Assembly: GCF_902712915.1 (NCBI RefSeq)
Contig: NZ_CACTIA010000005.1
Span: forward strand, 2,888,501 to 2,952,500
Source of the DNA: Acidiphilium sp. C61
GTDB lineage: Bacteria; Pseudomonadota; Alphaproteobacteria; Acetobacterales; Acetobacteraceae
DNA: 64,000 nt
Direction of reading: 5' to 3'
A program made the position numbers and the translations under genes. Below, one piece after another: positions 1 to 8,881 of this stretch. How positions within the stretch are numbered: the first letter of the stretch is position 1; every line of letters begins with the position of its first letter. The notes under the pieces are model-generated. The model saw only the letters and a program-made list of their open reading frames with translations. It made no database searches and was not told where the DNA came from.

Positions 1-1036
1 CGACATCGACGACATCCGCCTGGATCGCCGGCGGAATGGTGAAATCCGCCCCCAGCCCGGCGCCGGTGAACAGGCTGATCACGCCGAACCAGATGAGCGG
101 ATGCGCCGTATGCAGGATCGACGGCACGAAGCCGAAGGCAAGCCCCGAGACCGCCATCGCCAGCATCCACGCCCGATGCTTCCCCGCCCGCACCGAAAGC
201 GCCAGCCAGAACGGCACCGAGACAACCCCCGCCGCGAAATAGACCAGCAGGATCGGCCCCGAGGCATCGGGCGCGTGCAGCACCTTGTCGAACACGATCA
301 GGATGAGCGCCGCCGGCAGCCCGTTCGCCAGCCCGTTCACCGCCCAGGCCAGGATCAGCCGGCGAAACGGCGCATTGCCGCCGATCAGCCGCAGCGCTGC
401 GCCGAGCCCCGCCGGCCGCATTGCCTGCTTCACCGGCTTCGGGTCCGGCACGGCGAGCAGCGCGAGCGCCACCGCCGGCCCCGCCAGCCCGATCGTCAGC
501 AGCGCGAGCAGATGCGCCTGCCCGACATGCGAGGTGATGCCGAGCAGCACCGGCGCCAGCGCCGAGATCAGGATGCCGAGAATGGTCCCGCCCTCGCGCA
601 GGCTGGTGATCCGCTGGCGCTCGGCATAATCGTCCGAAAGCTCCGCCCCCCACGCCCAATAGGGCAGCGAAAGCGCGGTCCACCCCCAGGTCACCAGCGC
701 ATAGAACACGAACAGCCAGAGCGCCCCCGCGCCGGCGGGCGGGAAGAACAGCCCGATCGCCCCCACCGCCGCCACCGGCATCGCCAGCGCCATGAACGGC
801 TTGCGCCGCCCGAAGCGCGAGCGGCTGAGGTCGGAAAGCCGCCCCACCATCGGGTCGATCACCACATCGAAAATCCGCACCGCGGTCAGCACGACGCCGA
901 CGGTCGCAAGATCGAGCCGCATCGCCCCGGCCCAGAAATCCGGCAGGATCACCAGCAGCGGCAGGCCCAGCATCGCCAGCGGCAGGGCAGGGGCGGCGTA
1001 GGTCAGCAGCTGCCGCCGCGTCGTCCGCGCGGCCAA
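1..1036 (-). CDS. MFS transporter, GPH/MFS_2 (MelB-like) family, C-terminus outside the window
   Basis: Reading the minus strand from a TTG at 1036 gives an uninterrupted hydrophobic frame of 345 codons that runs off the window edge. It has the family pattern of membrane helices and the early motif DVVIDPMVGRLSD followed by RFGRRKPF, typical of the glycoside-pentoside-hexuronide/cation symporter branch of the major facilitator superfamily. The TTG directly follows the stop of the cyclopropane synthase gene (TGATTG), so it is translationally coupled as the last visible gene of the photolyase operon. No in-frame ATG lies near that point, which is why TTG was chosen. In other alphaproteobacteria MFS_2 genes sit in the same cfa/DUF1365/amine oxidase neighbourhood. 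The substrate is unknown; export or flipping of a modified lipid precursor is only a guess. Confidence 0.75.
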   Translation of the reverse strand, partial: MAARTTRRQLLTYAAPALPLAMLGLPLLVILPDFWAGAMRLDLATVGVVLTAVRIFDVVIDPMVGRLSDLSRSRFGRRKPFMALAMPVAAVGAIGLFFPPAGAGALWLFVFYALVTWGWTALSLPYWAWGAELSDDYAERQRITSLREGGTILGILISALAPVLLGITSHVGQAHLLALLTIGLAGPAVALALLAVPDPKPVKQAMRPAGLGAALRLIGGNAPFRRLILAWAVNGLANGLPAALILIVFDKVLHAPDASGPILLVYFAAGVVSVPFWLALSVRAGKHRAWMLAMAVSGLAFGFVPSILHTAHPLIWFGVISLFTGAGLGADFTIPPAIQADVVDV

Positions 1037-2254
1037 TCAGCCCCGCGCGATCACGAACTGGCCGACATCGGTCCACCCGGCGCGGAACCCGGCCTCGCAA
1101 TAGGCGAGATAGAACTCCCACAGCCGCTTGAACCGCGCGTCATATTGCCGCGACATCTTCGCGATCCGCGGCCAGGCGGACTGGAACGCCTCCTGCCAGC
1201 GCGACAGCGTCTCGGCATAATCCTGCCCGAAATGGAACGCGTCGCGCAGCGTGAACCCGGCGCGGCCGATCTCCGCGCGCAGCCGCGCCGGCGAGGGCAG
1301 CATGCCGCCGGGAAAGACATGGCGCTGGATGAAATCGGCGCTGCGCCGATACTCCTCGAAATACCGGTCGGCGATGGTGATCACCTGCAACCCGGCGAGC
1401 CCGCCCGGCGCCAGCCGCTCGCGCAGCGCGGTGAAATAGGCCGGCCAGTAGGTCTCGCCCACCGCCTCGAACATCTCGATCGAGGCGATCCGGTCGAAGG
1501 TCTCCGGCACGTCGCGATAATCCTGCAACCGGAATTCCACGCGCCCGCCGAGCCCCGCCGCGTCGATCCGCGCCTGCGCATAGGCGAGCTGCTCGCGCGA
1601 GAGGGTGATGCCGGTGACCTGCGCGCCATAATGCCGCGCCGCGATCTCGGCGAAACCGCCCCAGCCGCAGCCCACCTCCAGCACCCGCATCCCCGCTTCG
1701 AGCCCGAGGGCGCGGCAGAGCCGGTGATATTTCGCCTCCTGCGCGGCTTCCAGCCCGGCTTGTCCCGGCGCGAACACGGCGGCGGAATAGGTCATGCTGG
1801 GGTCGAGCCAGGCGGCGTAGAAATCGTTGCCGAGATCGTAATGCTCGGAGATGTTGCGCCGCGCGCCGCGCCGCGTGTTCGGCCGCAGCCGGTGGGCGAT
1901 GAAATTCACCGCCCGCGCCCAGAGCTTGCCGCGCAGCAATTCCTCCCAGCTCTCCTCGTTCAGCGTGCCGAGATGCAGCACGTCGATCAGCCGGGGGCTG
2001 TCCCACCAGCCTTCGAGATAGGCTTCGGCGAGGCCAAGGCTGCCGCCGAAGGCGAGCCTCGCGATCATCCGCGCGTCGCGCACCACCAGCGTCGCGTTCG
2101 GCCCCGGTGCGGCGCCGGCGAAATGATGCACCGAGCCATCCGGCAGCACCACTTCCAGCGTGCCCACGCGGATCATCCGCGCGATGCCGAGGCCGAGGCG
2201 TAGCCTGCGGTCGCGCGGCAGCGGCGGGGCGGAGAGGGCGGTGGCGTCGGTCAT
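1037..2254 (-). CDS. cfa: Cyclopropane-fatty-acyl-phospholipid synthase family methyltransferase
   Basis: SAM-dependent methyltransferase of 405 residues that acts on unsaturated acyl chains of membrane phospholipids. The SAM-binding motif VLEVGCGWGGFAE is in the middle, preceded by the family signature ISEHYDLGNDFYAAWLD and the segment SMTYSAAVF. Length matches the family. Start ATG at 2254 overlaps the DUF1365 stop by four bases (ATGA), so the two are coupled. The neighbours (photolyase, flavin amine oxidase-like protein, DUF1365, MFS_2) form the cluster that in Rhodobacter belongs to the singlet-oxygen RpoE/ChrR response and includes genes for furan fatty acid formation. The product may therefore be a methylated or cyclopropane acyl chain; the exact reaction cannot be told from sequence. 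Confidence 0.9.
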   Translation of the reverse strand: MTDATALSAPPLPRDRRLRLGLGIARMIRVGTLEVVLPDGSVHHFAGAAPGPNATLVVRDARMIARLAFGGSLGLAEAYLEGWWDSPRLIDVLHLGTLNEESWEELLRGKLWARAVNFIAHRLRPNTRRGARRNISEHYDLGNDFYAAWLDPSMTYSAAVFAPGQAGLEAAQEAKYHRLCRALGLEAGMRVLEVGCGWGGFAEIAARHYGAQVTGITLSREQLAYAQARIDAAGLGGRVEFRLQDYRDVPETFDRIASIEMFEAVGETYWPAYFTALRERLAPGGLAGLQVITIADRYFEEYRRSADFIQRHVFPGGMLPSPARLRAEIGRAGFTLRDAFHFGQDYAETLSRWQEAFQSAWPRIAKMSRQYDARFKRLWEFYLAYCEAGFRAGWTDVGQFVIARG

Positions 2255-3015
2255 GCAGGATCTCCTCGGACGATCGGCGGATGGCCGTCTTTCGGCTCGC
2301 TGTGAAACGTGGCGCCGCGCAGCAGCGTGAGCAGCGCCTCCCAATGGATTGCGGCGATGATCTTGAGCGGCAGCAGCGGCATAAGCAGCACCGCGCGGAG
2401 CAGTGCAGCGTCGGTGGCGTCCCGCCGGACCAGCGCCATCGAGGCGGTCAGCCGCGGCGCGGGCGCGCCATGAACGATCCGCACCGCGAAGCGCCGCCCC
2501 GGCGGGGTGAGGGTGAAGGCGTAGCCGCCCTGCATGTCGAACAGCGGCGAGACATGCATCCGCTTGTCCGCGCGCTGGCGGATCGGCGATCCCGAAGCCG
2601 CCGGGATCAGATAGCCGATCTGGTCGCCGAACGTGTTCTTCACCTGGTGCAGCACGGCGCCGAGCCGGCCCTCCCGGTCGTAGCAGATGTAAAAGCTGAT
2701 CGGGTTGAACGCATACCCGAGGATACGGGGAATGGTGATCAAACGGATGCGCGCGGCGAAGGCGGAAAGTCCCGCCTCGCCCAGCGCCGCCTCCACCCAG
2801 GGGCGCAACGCGCTGCCGTCACGCGGCCCGTGGTCGCGGTCGTGCAGGGCGACGAGGCCGAAGCGATTGTGGCGAAACACCCGGCTCGCGCAAGCGAACC
2901 CGTCAATCGCGTCAAGATCGATATCGAGCATCCACAGCCGGTAGGCGAAGCTGCGCCTTGGCGGCGCATGGCGCACATGGCGCAGCACGCCCTCATAGAT
3001 GCCCGCCCCGCTCAT
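2251..3015 (-). CDS. DUF1365 domain-containing protein
   Basis: 254-residue protein of the DUF1365 family. It opens with IYEGVLRHVRHAPPRRSFAYR and carries the family features LDIDLDAIDGF and NPISFYICYD. DUF1365 genes travel with cyclopropane synthase and a flavin amine oxidase-like protein across proteobacteria, and a role in unusual fatty acid formation is suspected but not assigned here. The ATG at 3015 overlaps the stop of the FAD oxidoreductase by four bases, and its own stop overlaps the cfa start, so it is an internal operon gene. No signal peptide is evident. Confidence 0.85.
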   Translation of the reverse strand: MSGAGIYEGVLRHVRHAPPRRSFAYRLWMLDIDLDAIDGFACASRVFRHNRFGLVALHDRDHGPRDGSALRPWVEAALGEAGLSAFAARIRLITIPRILGYAFNPISFYICYDREGRLGAVLHQVKNTFGDQIGYLIPAASGSPIRQRADKRMHVSPLFDMQGGYAFTLTPPGRRFAVRIVHGAPAPRLTASMALVRRDATDAALLRAVLLMPLLPLKIIAAIHWEALLTLLRGATFHSEPKDGHPPIVRGDPA

Positions 3016-4292
3016 CGCGCCGCGTCCGTGCCCTGCCAGGGGATATCGAGCCCCATCGCCCGCGCCACCCGCACGGCCGAGGCGATGCCGTCCTCGTGAA
3101 ACCCCCAGCCGGTCCAGGCGCCGGCGAACCACAGTCCGCCCCGCCCCTGGATCTCGCCGAGCCGCTCCTGCGCCGCCATCGCCGCCGCGTCGAATTGCGG
3201 ATGGGTATAATCGCGCACCACCAGCACCGTGGCCGGATCAGGCGCGACCAGCGGGTTGAGGCTGACCAGCAGCGGCTCGGCGACCGCCAGCCCCTGCAAG
3301 CGGTTCATCCAGTAGGTAACGCTGACCGCCCTGCCATGATCGGCGGCGTCGCGGGCGAGATAGTTCCATGACGACCACACCGCCTGTCGCCGCGGCATCA
3401 GCGCCGTGTCGGTATGTAGCACCGCGCGGTTGGGCTGAAACCGCACCGCGCCCAGAATCCCCCGCGCGTCCGGCGAAGCGTCGGCCAGCATCGCCAGCGC
3501 CTGGTCGGCATGGCAGGCGAACACCACCTCGTCGAATGTTTCCTCTCCCGCATCGGTGACGACGATGACGCCGCCCTCCGCGCGCCGCACCTTTCGCACC
3601 GGCGCCGAAAGCCGCACCCGGTCGCCGAGTGAAGCCGCCACACGCTCGACATAGCGGCGCGAGCCGCCGGTCACCGTCCGCCATTGCGGCCGGTCGTTCA
3701 GCGTCAGCAGGCCGTGATTGTGGAAGAACCGGGCGAAATGCCGCGCCGGGAACGCCCGCATCCCCTCGACCGAGGCGGACCAGATCGCCGCCCCCATCGG
3801 CAGGATATGATCCTCGACGAAATCCCGGCCATAGCGGTTGCGATCGAGCCAGGCGCCGAGCGATTCATCGCCGGTCGCGTGCAGCAGCGACGGCGCCTCG
3901 CGGTTGAAGCGCATCACGTCGCGCAGCATGCGCAGGAAGCGCGGCCGCACCAGATTGCGCCGCTGCGCGAACAACTGCCCGAGCGAGCCGCCGCCATATT
4001 CGAGCTCGCCCCCACCGATCGACACGCCGAAGGACATGTCGGTGTCATGGGTGGCAACGCCGAGTTCGCGGAAAAAGGCTTCGAGATTCGGATAGTTGCG
4101 ATCGTTCAGCACGATGAACCCGGTATCGACCGCGATCTCCTGCGTCCCGAGCCGCACATGCTGGGTATCGGCATGGCCGCCGAGGACCGGCGCCGCCTCG
4201 AACAGCACGACATCCCGCCGCGCGCGGGCCAGCCACGCCATCGCCATCCCGGCGATGCCGCCGCCGATCACGGCAAGCCGCCCCCCGCTCAT
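3012..4292 (-). CDS. FAD-dependent oxidoreductase, flavin amine oxidase-like
   Basis: 426-residue flavoprotein. The N-terminal Rossmann dinucleotide motif VIGGGIAGMAMAWLA is at about residues 7-21, followed by ELVLFEA-type acidic residue context (DVVLFEAAPVLGGHADT), the pattern of amine oxidase/protoporphyrinogen oxidase-type enzymes. The C-terminus has the second FAD contact GLWFAGAWTGWGFHEDGI. It lies between photolyase and DUF1365 with ATGA overlaps on both sides. In the Rhodobacter-type cluster a homologous flavoprotein is linked to oxidative modification of membrane fatty acids, so a lipid substrate is more likely than an amine; this is inference. The start was chosen at the ATG overlapping the photolyase stop; a longer open frame upstream lies inside the photolyase gene. 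Confidence 0.85.
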   Translation of the reverse strand: MSGGRLAVIGGGIAGMAMAWLARARRDVVLFEAAPVLGGHADTQHVRLGTQEIAVDTGFIVLNDRNYPNLEAFFRELGVATHDTDMSFGVSIGGGELEYGGGSLGQLFAQRRNLVRPRFLRMLRDVMRFNREAPSLLHATGDESLGAWLDRNRYGRDFVEDHILPMGAAIWSASVEGMRAFPARHFARFFHNHGLLTLNDRPQWRTVTGGSRRYVERVAASLGDRVRLSAPVRKVRRAEGGVIVVTDAGEETFDEVVFACHADQALAMLADASPDARGILGAVRFQPNRAVLHTDTALMPRRQAVWSSWNYLARDAADHGRAVSVTYWMNRLQGLAVAEPLLVSLNPLVAPDPATVLVVRDYTHPQFDAAAMAAQERLGEIQGRGGLWFAGAWTGWGFHEDGIASAVRVARAMGLDIPWQGTDAAR

Positions 4293-5704
4293 GGCGCCGT
4301 CCCGCTGATCGCGGCGAAGGCGGCGAGTGCGCGCTCCCGCCCCTCGGAAAGCCCGACGATCGGGTTCGGATAGCGCGTCCCGAGCCTGATGCCGGCGCCG
4401 CGCAGCACGATCTCCGGCGCCTCCCATGGCGCGTGGACATACTTGTCCGGCAGATTGGCGAGTTCGGGCACGAAACGGCGGACATAGGCGCCGTCCGGGT
4501 CGAATTTCCGCCCCTGCAACACCGGGTTGAAGATGCGGAAATAGGGTGCTGCATCCGCCCCGCTGCCCGCCACCCATTGCCACGAGGCCGCGTTCGAGGC
4601 CGCATCGGCATCGACGAGACAGTCATGAAACCATCGCTCCCCCGCCTGCCAGGGCAGCAGCAGGTGCTTGACCAGGAAGGAGGCGACGATCATCCGCACC
4701 CGGTTATGCATCCAGCCGGTCTGCCAGAGCTGGCGCATCCCGGCATCGACGATGGGCACCCCCGTCCGCCCGCGCTGCCAGGCGGCGAGGTCCGCCGCAC
4801 TCTCCCGCCAGGCCATGTTGGCGAATTGCGCCTTCATCGGCCGGGTCGCGAGATCCGGCGTGTGCCAGAGCAGATAGGCGGCGAATTCGCGCCAGATCAG
4901 CTCCTTGAGGAAGGTCTGCCGCGCCGCGTCGCGCCCCGCCGCCGCCGTGGCGTCGCGCCAGACCGCATCGATCGCGATCTCCCCCCAATGCAGATGCGGC
5001 GAGAGGCCCGAGGTGCCGGCAATCCCCGGCAGGTCGCGCTGGCGGTCGTATTCGCCGAAACCATTGGCGAGAAAGGCGTCGAGCCGCGCCCGCGCCCCGG
5101 CCTCGCCCGGCGTCCAGCTCGCCCGCAGCCCGCCGGCCCAGTCGGGCTGCGTCGGCAGCAGCCCCCAATCGGCGAGGCGCTCGCTGCCCGGGTCGCCGGC
5201 GGCTTCGATCCGCCCCGGTGCCGCGATCGGCGGGCGCGGCGCAAACGCCTCGAAACAGGCGCGGGAGAACGGCGTATACACGCCATAGACCCCGCCGGTC
5301 TTGGTGGTGATCCGCTCCGGGCCGAACATCAGCGCCGAGCGATGGCGGTGAAACCCGATCCCCGCATCCTGCAACGCCGCCGCCACGCGCCGGTCGGCAT
5401 CGCGCAGCCAGGGCTCGTGCGCCCGCCCGGCATGGACGCCGACCGCGCCAATCTCCTTCGCCAGCGCCGGGATGATCGCCGCCGCATCGCCCCGCCGCAA
5501 CACGAGCCGCCCACCGCGCGCGGCGAAATCGGCCGCAAGGGCGGCGAGCGAATGATGCAGCCACCAGCGCGACGCCCCGCCCGTCTCCGCCGCCGGGTCG
5601 AGCACGAAAACCGCCAGCACCGCGCCGCCCTCGATGGCGGCGGCCAGCGCCGGATTGTCGGCGAGGCGCAGGTCGTTGCGCAGCCAGAGCAGTGAAGTCG
5701 CCAT
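4289..5704 (-). CDS. phr: Deoxyribodipyrimidine photolyase (CPD photolyase)
   Basis: 471-residue photolyase, which repairs UV-induced cyclobutane pyrimidine dimers using light. The N-terminus MATSLLWLRNDLRLADNPAL is the classic antenna-domain start. The C-terminal FAD-binding half contains WREFAAYLLWHTPDLATRP, GRTGVPIVDAGMRQLWQTG, WMHNRVRMIVASFLVKHLL and DADAASNAASWQWVAGSG, which include the Trp and Asn/Asp residues around the flavin. The start ATG shares one base with the pdeM stop (TGATG). Downstream genes follow by ATGA overlaps, giving one transcription unit with the DNA repair genes upstream. Co-regulation with a light or singlet-oxygen stress response is plausible; no sigma factor gene is visible in the window. 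Confidence 0.95.
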   Translation of the reverse strand: MATSLLWLRNDLRLADNPALAAAIEGGAVLAVFVLDPAAETGGASRWWLHHSLAALAADFAARGGRLVLRRGDAAAIIPALAKEIGAVGVHAGRAHEPWLRDADRRVAAALQDAGIGFHRHRSALMFGPERITTKTGGVYGVYTPFSRACFEAFAPRPPIAAPGRIEAAGDPGSERLADWGLLPTQPDWAGGLRASWTPGEAGARARLDAFLANGFGEYDRQRDLPGIAGTSGLSPHLHWGEIAIDAVWRDATAAAGRDAARQTFLKELIWREFAAYLLWHTPDLATRPMKAQFANMAWRESAADLAAWQRGRTGVPIVDAGMRQLWQTGWMHNRVRMIVASFLVKHLLLPWQAGERWFHDCLVDADAASNAASWQWVAGSGADAAPYFRIFNPVLQGRKFDPDGAYVRRFVPELANLPDKYVHAPWEAPEIVLRGAGIRLGTRYPNPIVGLSEGRERALAAFAAISGTAP

Positions 5705-6368
5705 CACGCGGCCTTTCCGGCATGGGCGAGGGGAAACGCATAAACCCGCTCGCGCCCGAGCAGGAACACCTGCCCGCCGCGCGGGAACAGGGCACGGATC
5801 GGCGGCGAAGTCACCTCCAGCCCGCCGGCATAGGCGCCGAAGGCCGGCAGCAGCACGCGATGCGAATCGGCCACGAAGCACGGCCGCGCCACCGCGGCCG
5901 CCCGCGTCGCGATCCGCGCCTTCGGATGGAAATGCCCGGAAAACTCGATCTGCCCTTGCGCCACCTCGCCGGCCACATGGCGAAACACGGCATCGCCCTC
6001 GGCGTGTTCGGCAAGCCCCGCGCCGGCATCGTGATTGCCCTCGATCCAGAGGAAGCGATGCGCCGCCTCCATCCGCGCGAGATGCGACGCCTCCTGCGCC
6101 GGCAGCCGGGCGCGGCCGGCCGCATCGTGGAAACTGTCGCCGAGCGCGATCACCCGCTCCGGCGCGTAGCGGCGCAACAGCAGCGCGAGCCGATCGAGCG
6201 TCGCCCGGCTGTCGTAAGGCGGCAGCAAGCCGCCGCGCGCGGCGATCGACGAGGCTTTCTCCAGATGCAGATCGGCGACGACCAGCGTCCGCCGGTCCGG
6301 CCAGAACACGGCGCCGGCGGGGTCGAGCAGGAAGCGCCCGGCGGCGCGGTGAATCGGTGCGGCAGTCA
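5704..6368 (-). CDS. pdeM: Ligase-associated DNA damage response endonuclease PdeM (metallophosphoesterase)
   Basis: Calcineurin-like phosphoesterase of about 221 residues. Metal-binding motifs are visible in order: VVADLHLEKAS, ALGDSFHD, WIEGNHDAG and FSGHFHPKA. This family partners with the Lhr-core helicase, a beta-lactamase-fold exonuclease and an ATP-dependent ligase in bacterial repair clusters, all of which are present here. Its Mn-dependent DNA endonuclease activity is known from the Pseudomonas putida relative. ATG at 6368 is used; ATG at 6380 (adding MSGI) is an equal alternative, and neither has a strong ribosome binding site. The gene starts 17-29 bases after the helicase stop and its stop overlaps photolyase. 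Confidence 0.9.
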
Positions 6369-6397
6369 TGATGCCGCTCATTTCACAAGCGCGTGCG

Positions 6398-8827
6398 TTA
6401 GACCAGAGTGCCCGTTCCCATCGCCTCGGCGACGAGCGCCTCCGCCTCGCCGAGCAGCGCCTCCTCGGCCTCGGCGCCGCCGACGCGCTCGCGCCCGATT
6501 TCCAGCAGCACCGGCACGGCGAGCGGCGAAACCCGGGGCAGGGCGCGGTGATGCACCCGCCCGCGCGCGCGCGCCAGCATCCCGGCGATGCGGGCGAGAT
6601 CGACCAGCCCGTGCGCGGCATCGGCCCAGGTGGCGCGGAGGAGAATATGGCTTGGATCGTGCTTGCGGAGAACATCATAGATCAGATCGGTATTGACGGT
6701 GATCTGTCTACGGTTCTTTTCGCCGCCCGGATGCACCCGCTCGATCAGCCCGGCGATGACCGCGACATTGCGGAAACTGCGCCGCAGCATCGAGCTTTCC
6801 GCCATCCACGCATCCAGATCCTCGCCGAGCAGGTCCTCCTCGAACAACCGCCCGATCCCGGTCGGCTCCCGCGCGCACCAGATGCCGAGCACGTAATCGG
6901 TCGCGACATAGCCGAGCGGCTGGAAGCCGAGCCGCTCCAGCCGGCGGGTCAGCAGCATCCCCAGCGCCTGGTGCGCCTGCCGCCCCTCGAAGCAATACGC
7001 CACGAGATACCATCGCCCGCCGCGCGGAAACGTCTCCACCAGCAGGTCGTCCGGCGCCGGCAGCGCCGAGCGCGCCGCCTGCAGGCCGAGCCATTCGCGC
7101 ACCGGTTCGGGAAAGCGGTCCCATGTCGCCGGCGTGTGCAGCATCAGCCGCACCCGGTCGGCGAGGTTGGTCGAAAGCGGCATCCGCCCGCCGACATAGG
7201 CCGGAATCTTCGGCTCCCCCGTCCCGCCCTCGGCACAGAGCACGCTGGTCTCGCGAATGCCGATAAAGCGCAGCAGCCGGCCGGCGAAGCGGAACGTGTC
7301 GCCCGGCGCCAGCATCGCCGCGAAATACTCCTCGACCTCGCCGAGCACCGCCCCGCCGCGCCCTGCGCCGAGCCGCACCTTCAGCACCGGCGCCTCGACG
7401 ATGGTGCCGATATTCATCCGCAGCCGCCGCGCCACCGCCTCGCTGCGCACATGCACCACCCCCTCGGCATCGCGAAACAGGCGGCGATACCGCTCATACA
7501 CCGCAAGCGCATACCCCCCGTCCTCGACGAAGCGCACCACCTGGTCGAAATCCTCCCGCGCCAGCGCGGCATAGGGCGCCGCTTCGGTAATCTCGGCGAA
7601 CAGGTCGTCGGGATGGAAGGAGGCGGCGCAGGCGCAGCCCAGCACGTGCTGCGCCAGCACATCGAGCCCGCCCGGCCGTGGCGGATCGCCGTCGAGATCC
7701 TGCGCCGCCACCCCCTCGATCGCCGCGGCGCATTCCAGCACCTCGAAGCGGTTGGCCGGCACGAGCAGCGCGCGCGAGGCCTCGTCGAGCCGGTGATTGG
7801 CCCGCCCCAGCCGTTGCAGCAGGCGCGACACCCCCTTGGGCGCACCGATCTGGATCACCTGGTCCACCCCCGCCCAGTCGATGCCGAGATCGAGCGAGGA
7901 GGTCGCGACCACCGCGCGCAGCGTCCCGCCCGCCATCGCCGCCTCGACCCGCCGCCGCTGCTCCACCGCGAGGCTGCCGTGATGCAGCGCGATCGGCAGG
8001 GTCTCCTCGTTATGCTTCCACAGCGCCTCGAACATCAGCTCGGCCTGGGCGCGGGTGTTCACGAACACGATCGTCATCCGCGCCTCGCGGATGCGCGCCA
8101 GCACCGCCGCCGCCGCCATAAGCCCCATATGGCCGGACCACGGCATCCGCGCCGGCCCGATCAGCATCCCGATCTCCGGCGCCGCCCCGGCTTCGCCCGC
8201 GATCATCGCGGTCGCCCCACCCTTGCCATCCGGCGAAACCCAGGCGCGGATCGCCGCGGGATGGGCGATCGTCGCCGACAGCCCGATCCGCACCGCCCCC
8301 GGTGCGAGCCGCGCCAGCCGCGCGAGGCAGAGCGCGAGCTGGTCGCCCCGCTTGGTCCCGGCCAGCGCATGCACCTCGTCGATCACGATGGAAGCCAGCC
8401 CCGCGAAGCGCGACGCCGCCTCGGGATCGTAGAGCAGCAAGGCGAGGCTCTCCGGCGTGGTCAGCAGGATATGCGGCGGCCGCGCGCGCTGCCGCGCCCG
8501 CCGGTTCGCCGGCGTATCCCCGGTGCGGGTCTCGATGCGGATCGGCAGGCCCATCTCCGCCACCGGCGCTTCCAGGTTCCGCGCGATATCGGTGGCCAGC
8601 GCCTTCAGCGGGCTGACATAGATCGTGTGCAGCCCCTCGGGCGGCGCCTCCGCCAGCGCGATCAGGCTGGGCAGGAACCCGGCCAGCGTCTTGCCCCCGC
8701 CGGTGGGGGCGATCAGCAGCGCGCTCTCGCGCCGCCGCACCGCACCCAGCACGGCGAGCTGGTGCGGCCGCGGCGTCCAGCCGCGCGCGGCGAACCAGTC
8801 GGCGAAACGGGGGGGCAGGGCGGTCAC
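6398..8827 (-). CDS. Ligase-associated DEXH-box helicase (Lhr-core type)
   Basis: 809-residue superfamily 2 helicase. Motif I is APTGGGKTLAGFLP, motif Ia region YVSPLKALATDIARN, motif II VIDEVHAL (DEVH), motif III LSATIAHP, and motif VI region LLQRLGRANHR; a long C-terminal Lhr-core extension follows. The Lhr-core class translocates 3'-5' on single-stranded DNA and is encoded next to MPE nuclease, exonuclease and ligase in repair clusters. GTG at 8827 fits the family N-terminus (TALPPRFADWFAARGW); the open frame upstream of it is antisense to the exonuclease and is not used. Its start lies about 54 bases from the exonuclease start on the opposite strand, so a short bidirectional promoter region must lie between them. 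Confidence 0.92.
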   Translation of the reverse strand: MTALPPRFADWFAARGWTPRPHQLAVLGAVRRRESALLIAPTGGGKTLAGFLPSLIALAEAPPEGLHTIYVSPLKALATDIARNLEAPVAEMGLPIRIETRTGDTPANRRARQRARPPHILLTTPESLALLLYDPEAASRFAGLASIVIDEVHALAGTKRGDQLALCLARLARLAPGAVRIGLSATIAHPAAIRAWVSPDGKGGATAMIAGEAGAAPEIGMLIGPARMPWSGHMGLMAAAAVLARIREARMTIVFVNTRAQAELMFEALWKHNEETLPIALHHGSLAVEQRRRVEAAMAGGTLRAVVATSSLDLGIDWAGVDQVIQIGAPKGVSRLLQRLGRANHRLDEASRALLVPANRFEVLECAAAIEGVAAQDLDGDPPRPGGLDVLAQHVLGCACAASFHPDDLFAEITEAAPYAALAREDFDQVVRFVEDGGYALAVYERYRRLFRDAEGVVHVRSEAVARRLRMNIGTIVEAPVLKVRLGAGRGGAVLGEVEEYFAAMLAPGDTFRFAGRLLRFIGIRETSVLCAEGGTGEPKIPAYVGGRMPLSTNLADRVRLMLHTPATWDRFPEPVREWLGLQAARSALPAPDDLLVETFPRGGRWYLVAYCFEGRQAHQALGMLLTRRLERLGFQPLGYVATDYVLGIWCAREPTGIGRLFEEDLLGEDLDAWMAESSMLRRSFRNVAVIAGLIERVHPGGEKNRRQITVNTDLIYDVLRKHDPSHILLRATWADAAHGLVDLARIAGMLARARGRVHHRALPRVSPLAVPVLLEIGRERVGGAEAEEALLGEAEALVAEAMGTGTLV

Positions 8828-8881
8828 GCGCCAGACATGGCAGACTTGGCGAAACCTGCAATCCGTCCCCATCTTCCCGCC

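Noticed and set aside
101..2203. A 700-codon open frame on the plus strand
   Set aside because: It is antisense to the MFS_2 and cyclopropane synthase genes and is Arg/Pro/His-rich, as expected for a GC-rich shadow frame; no domain is recognisable.
6368..8881. A long in-frame upstream extension of the exonuclease
   Set aside because: It runs antisense to the helicase, and the family N-terminus begins at about 8882.
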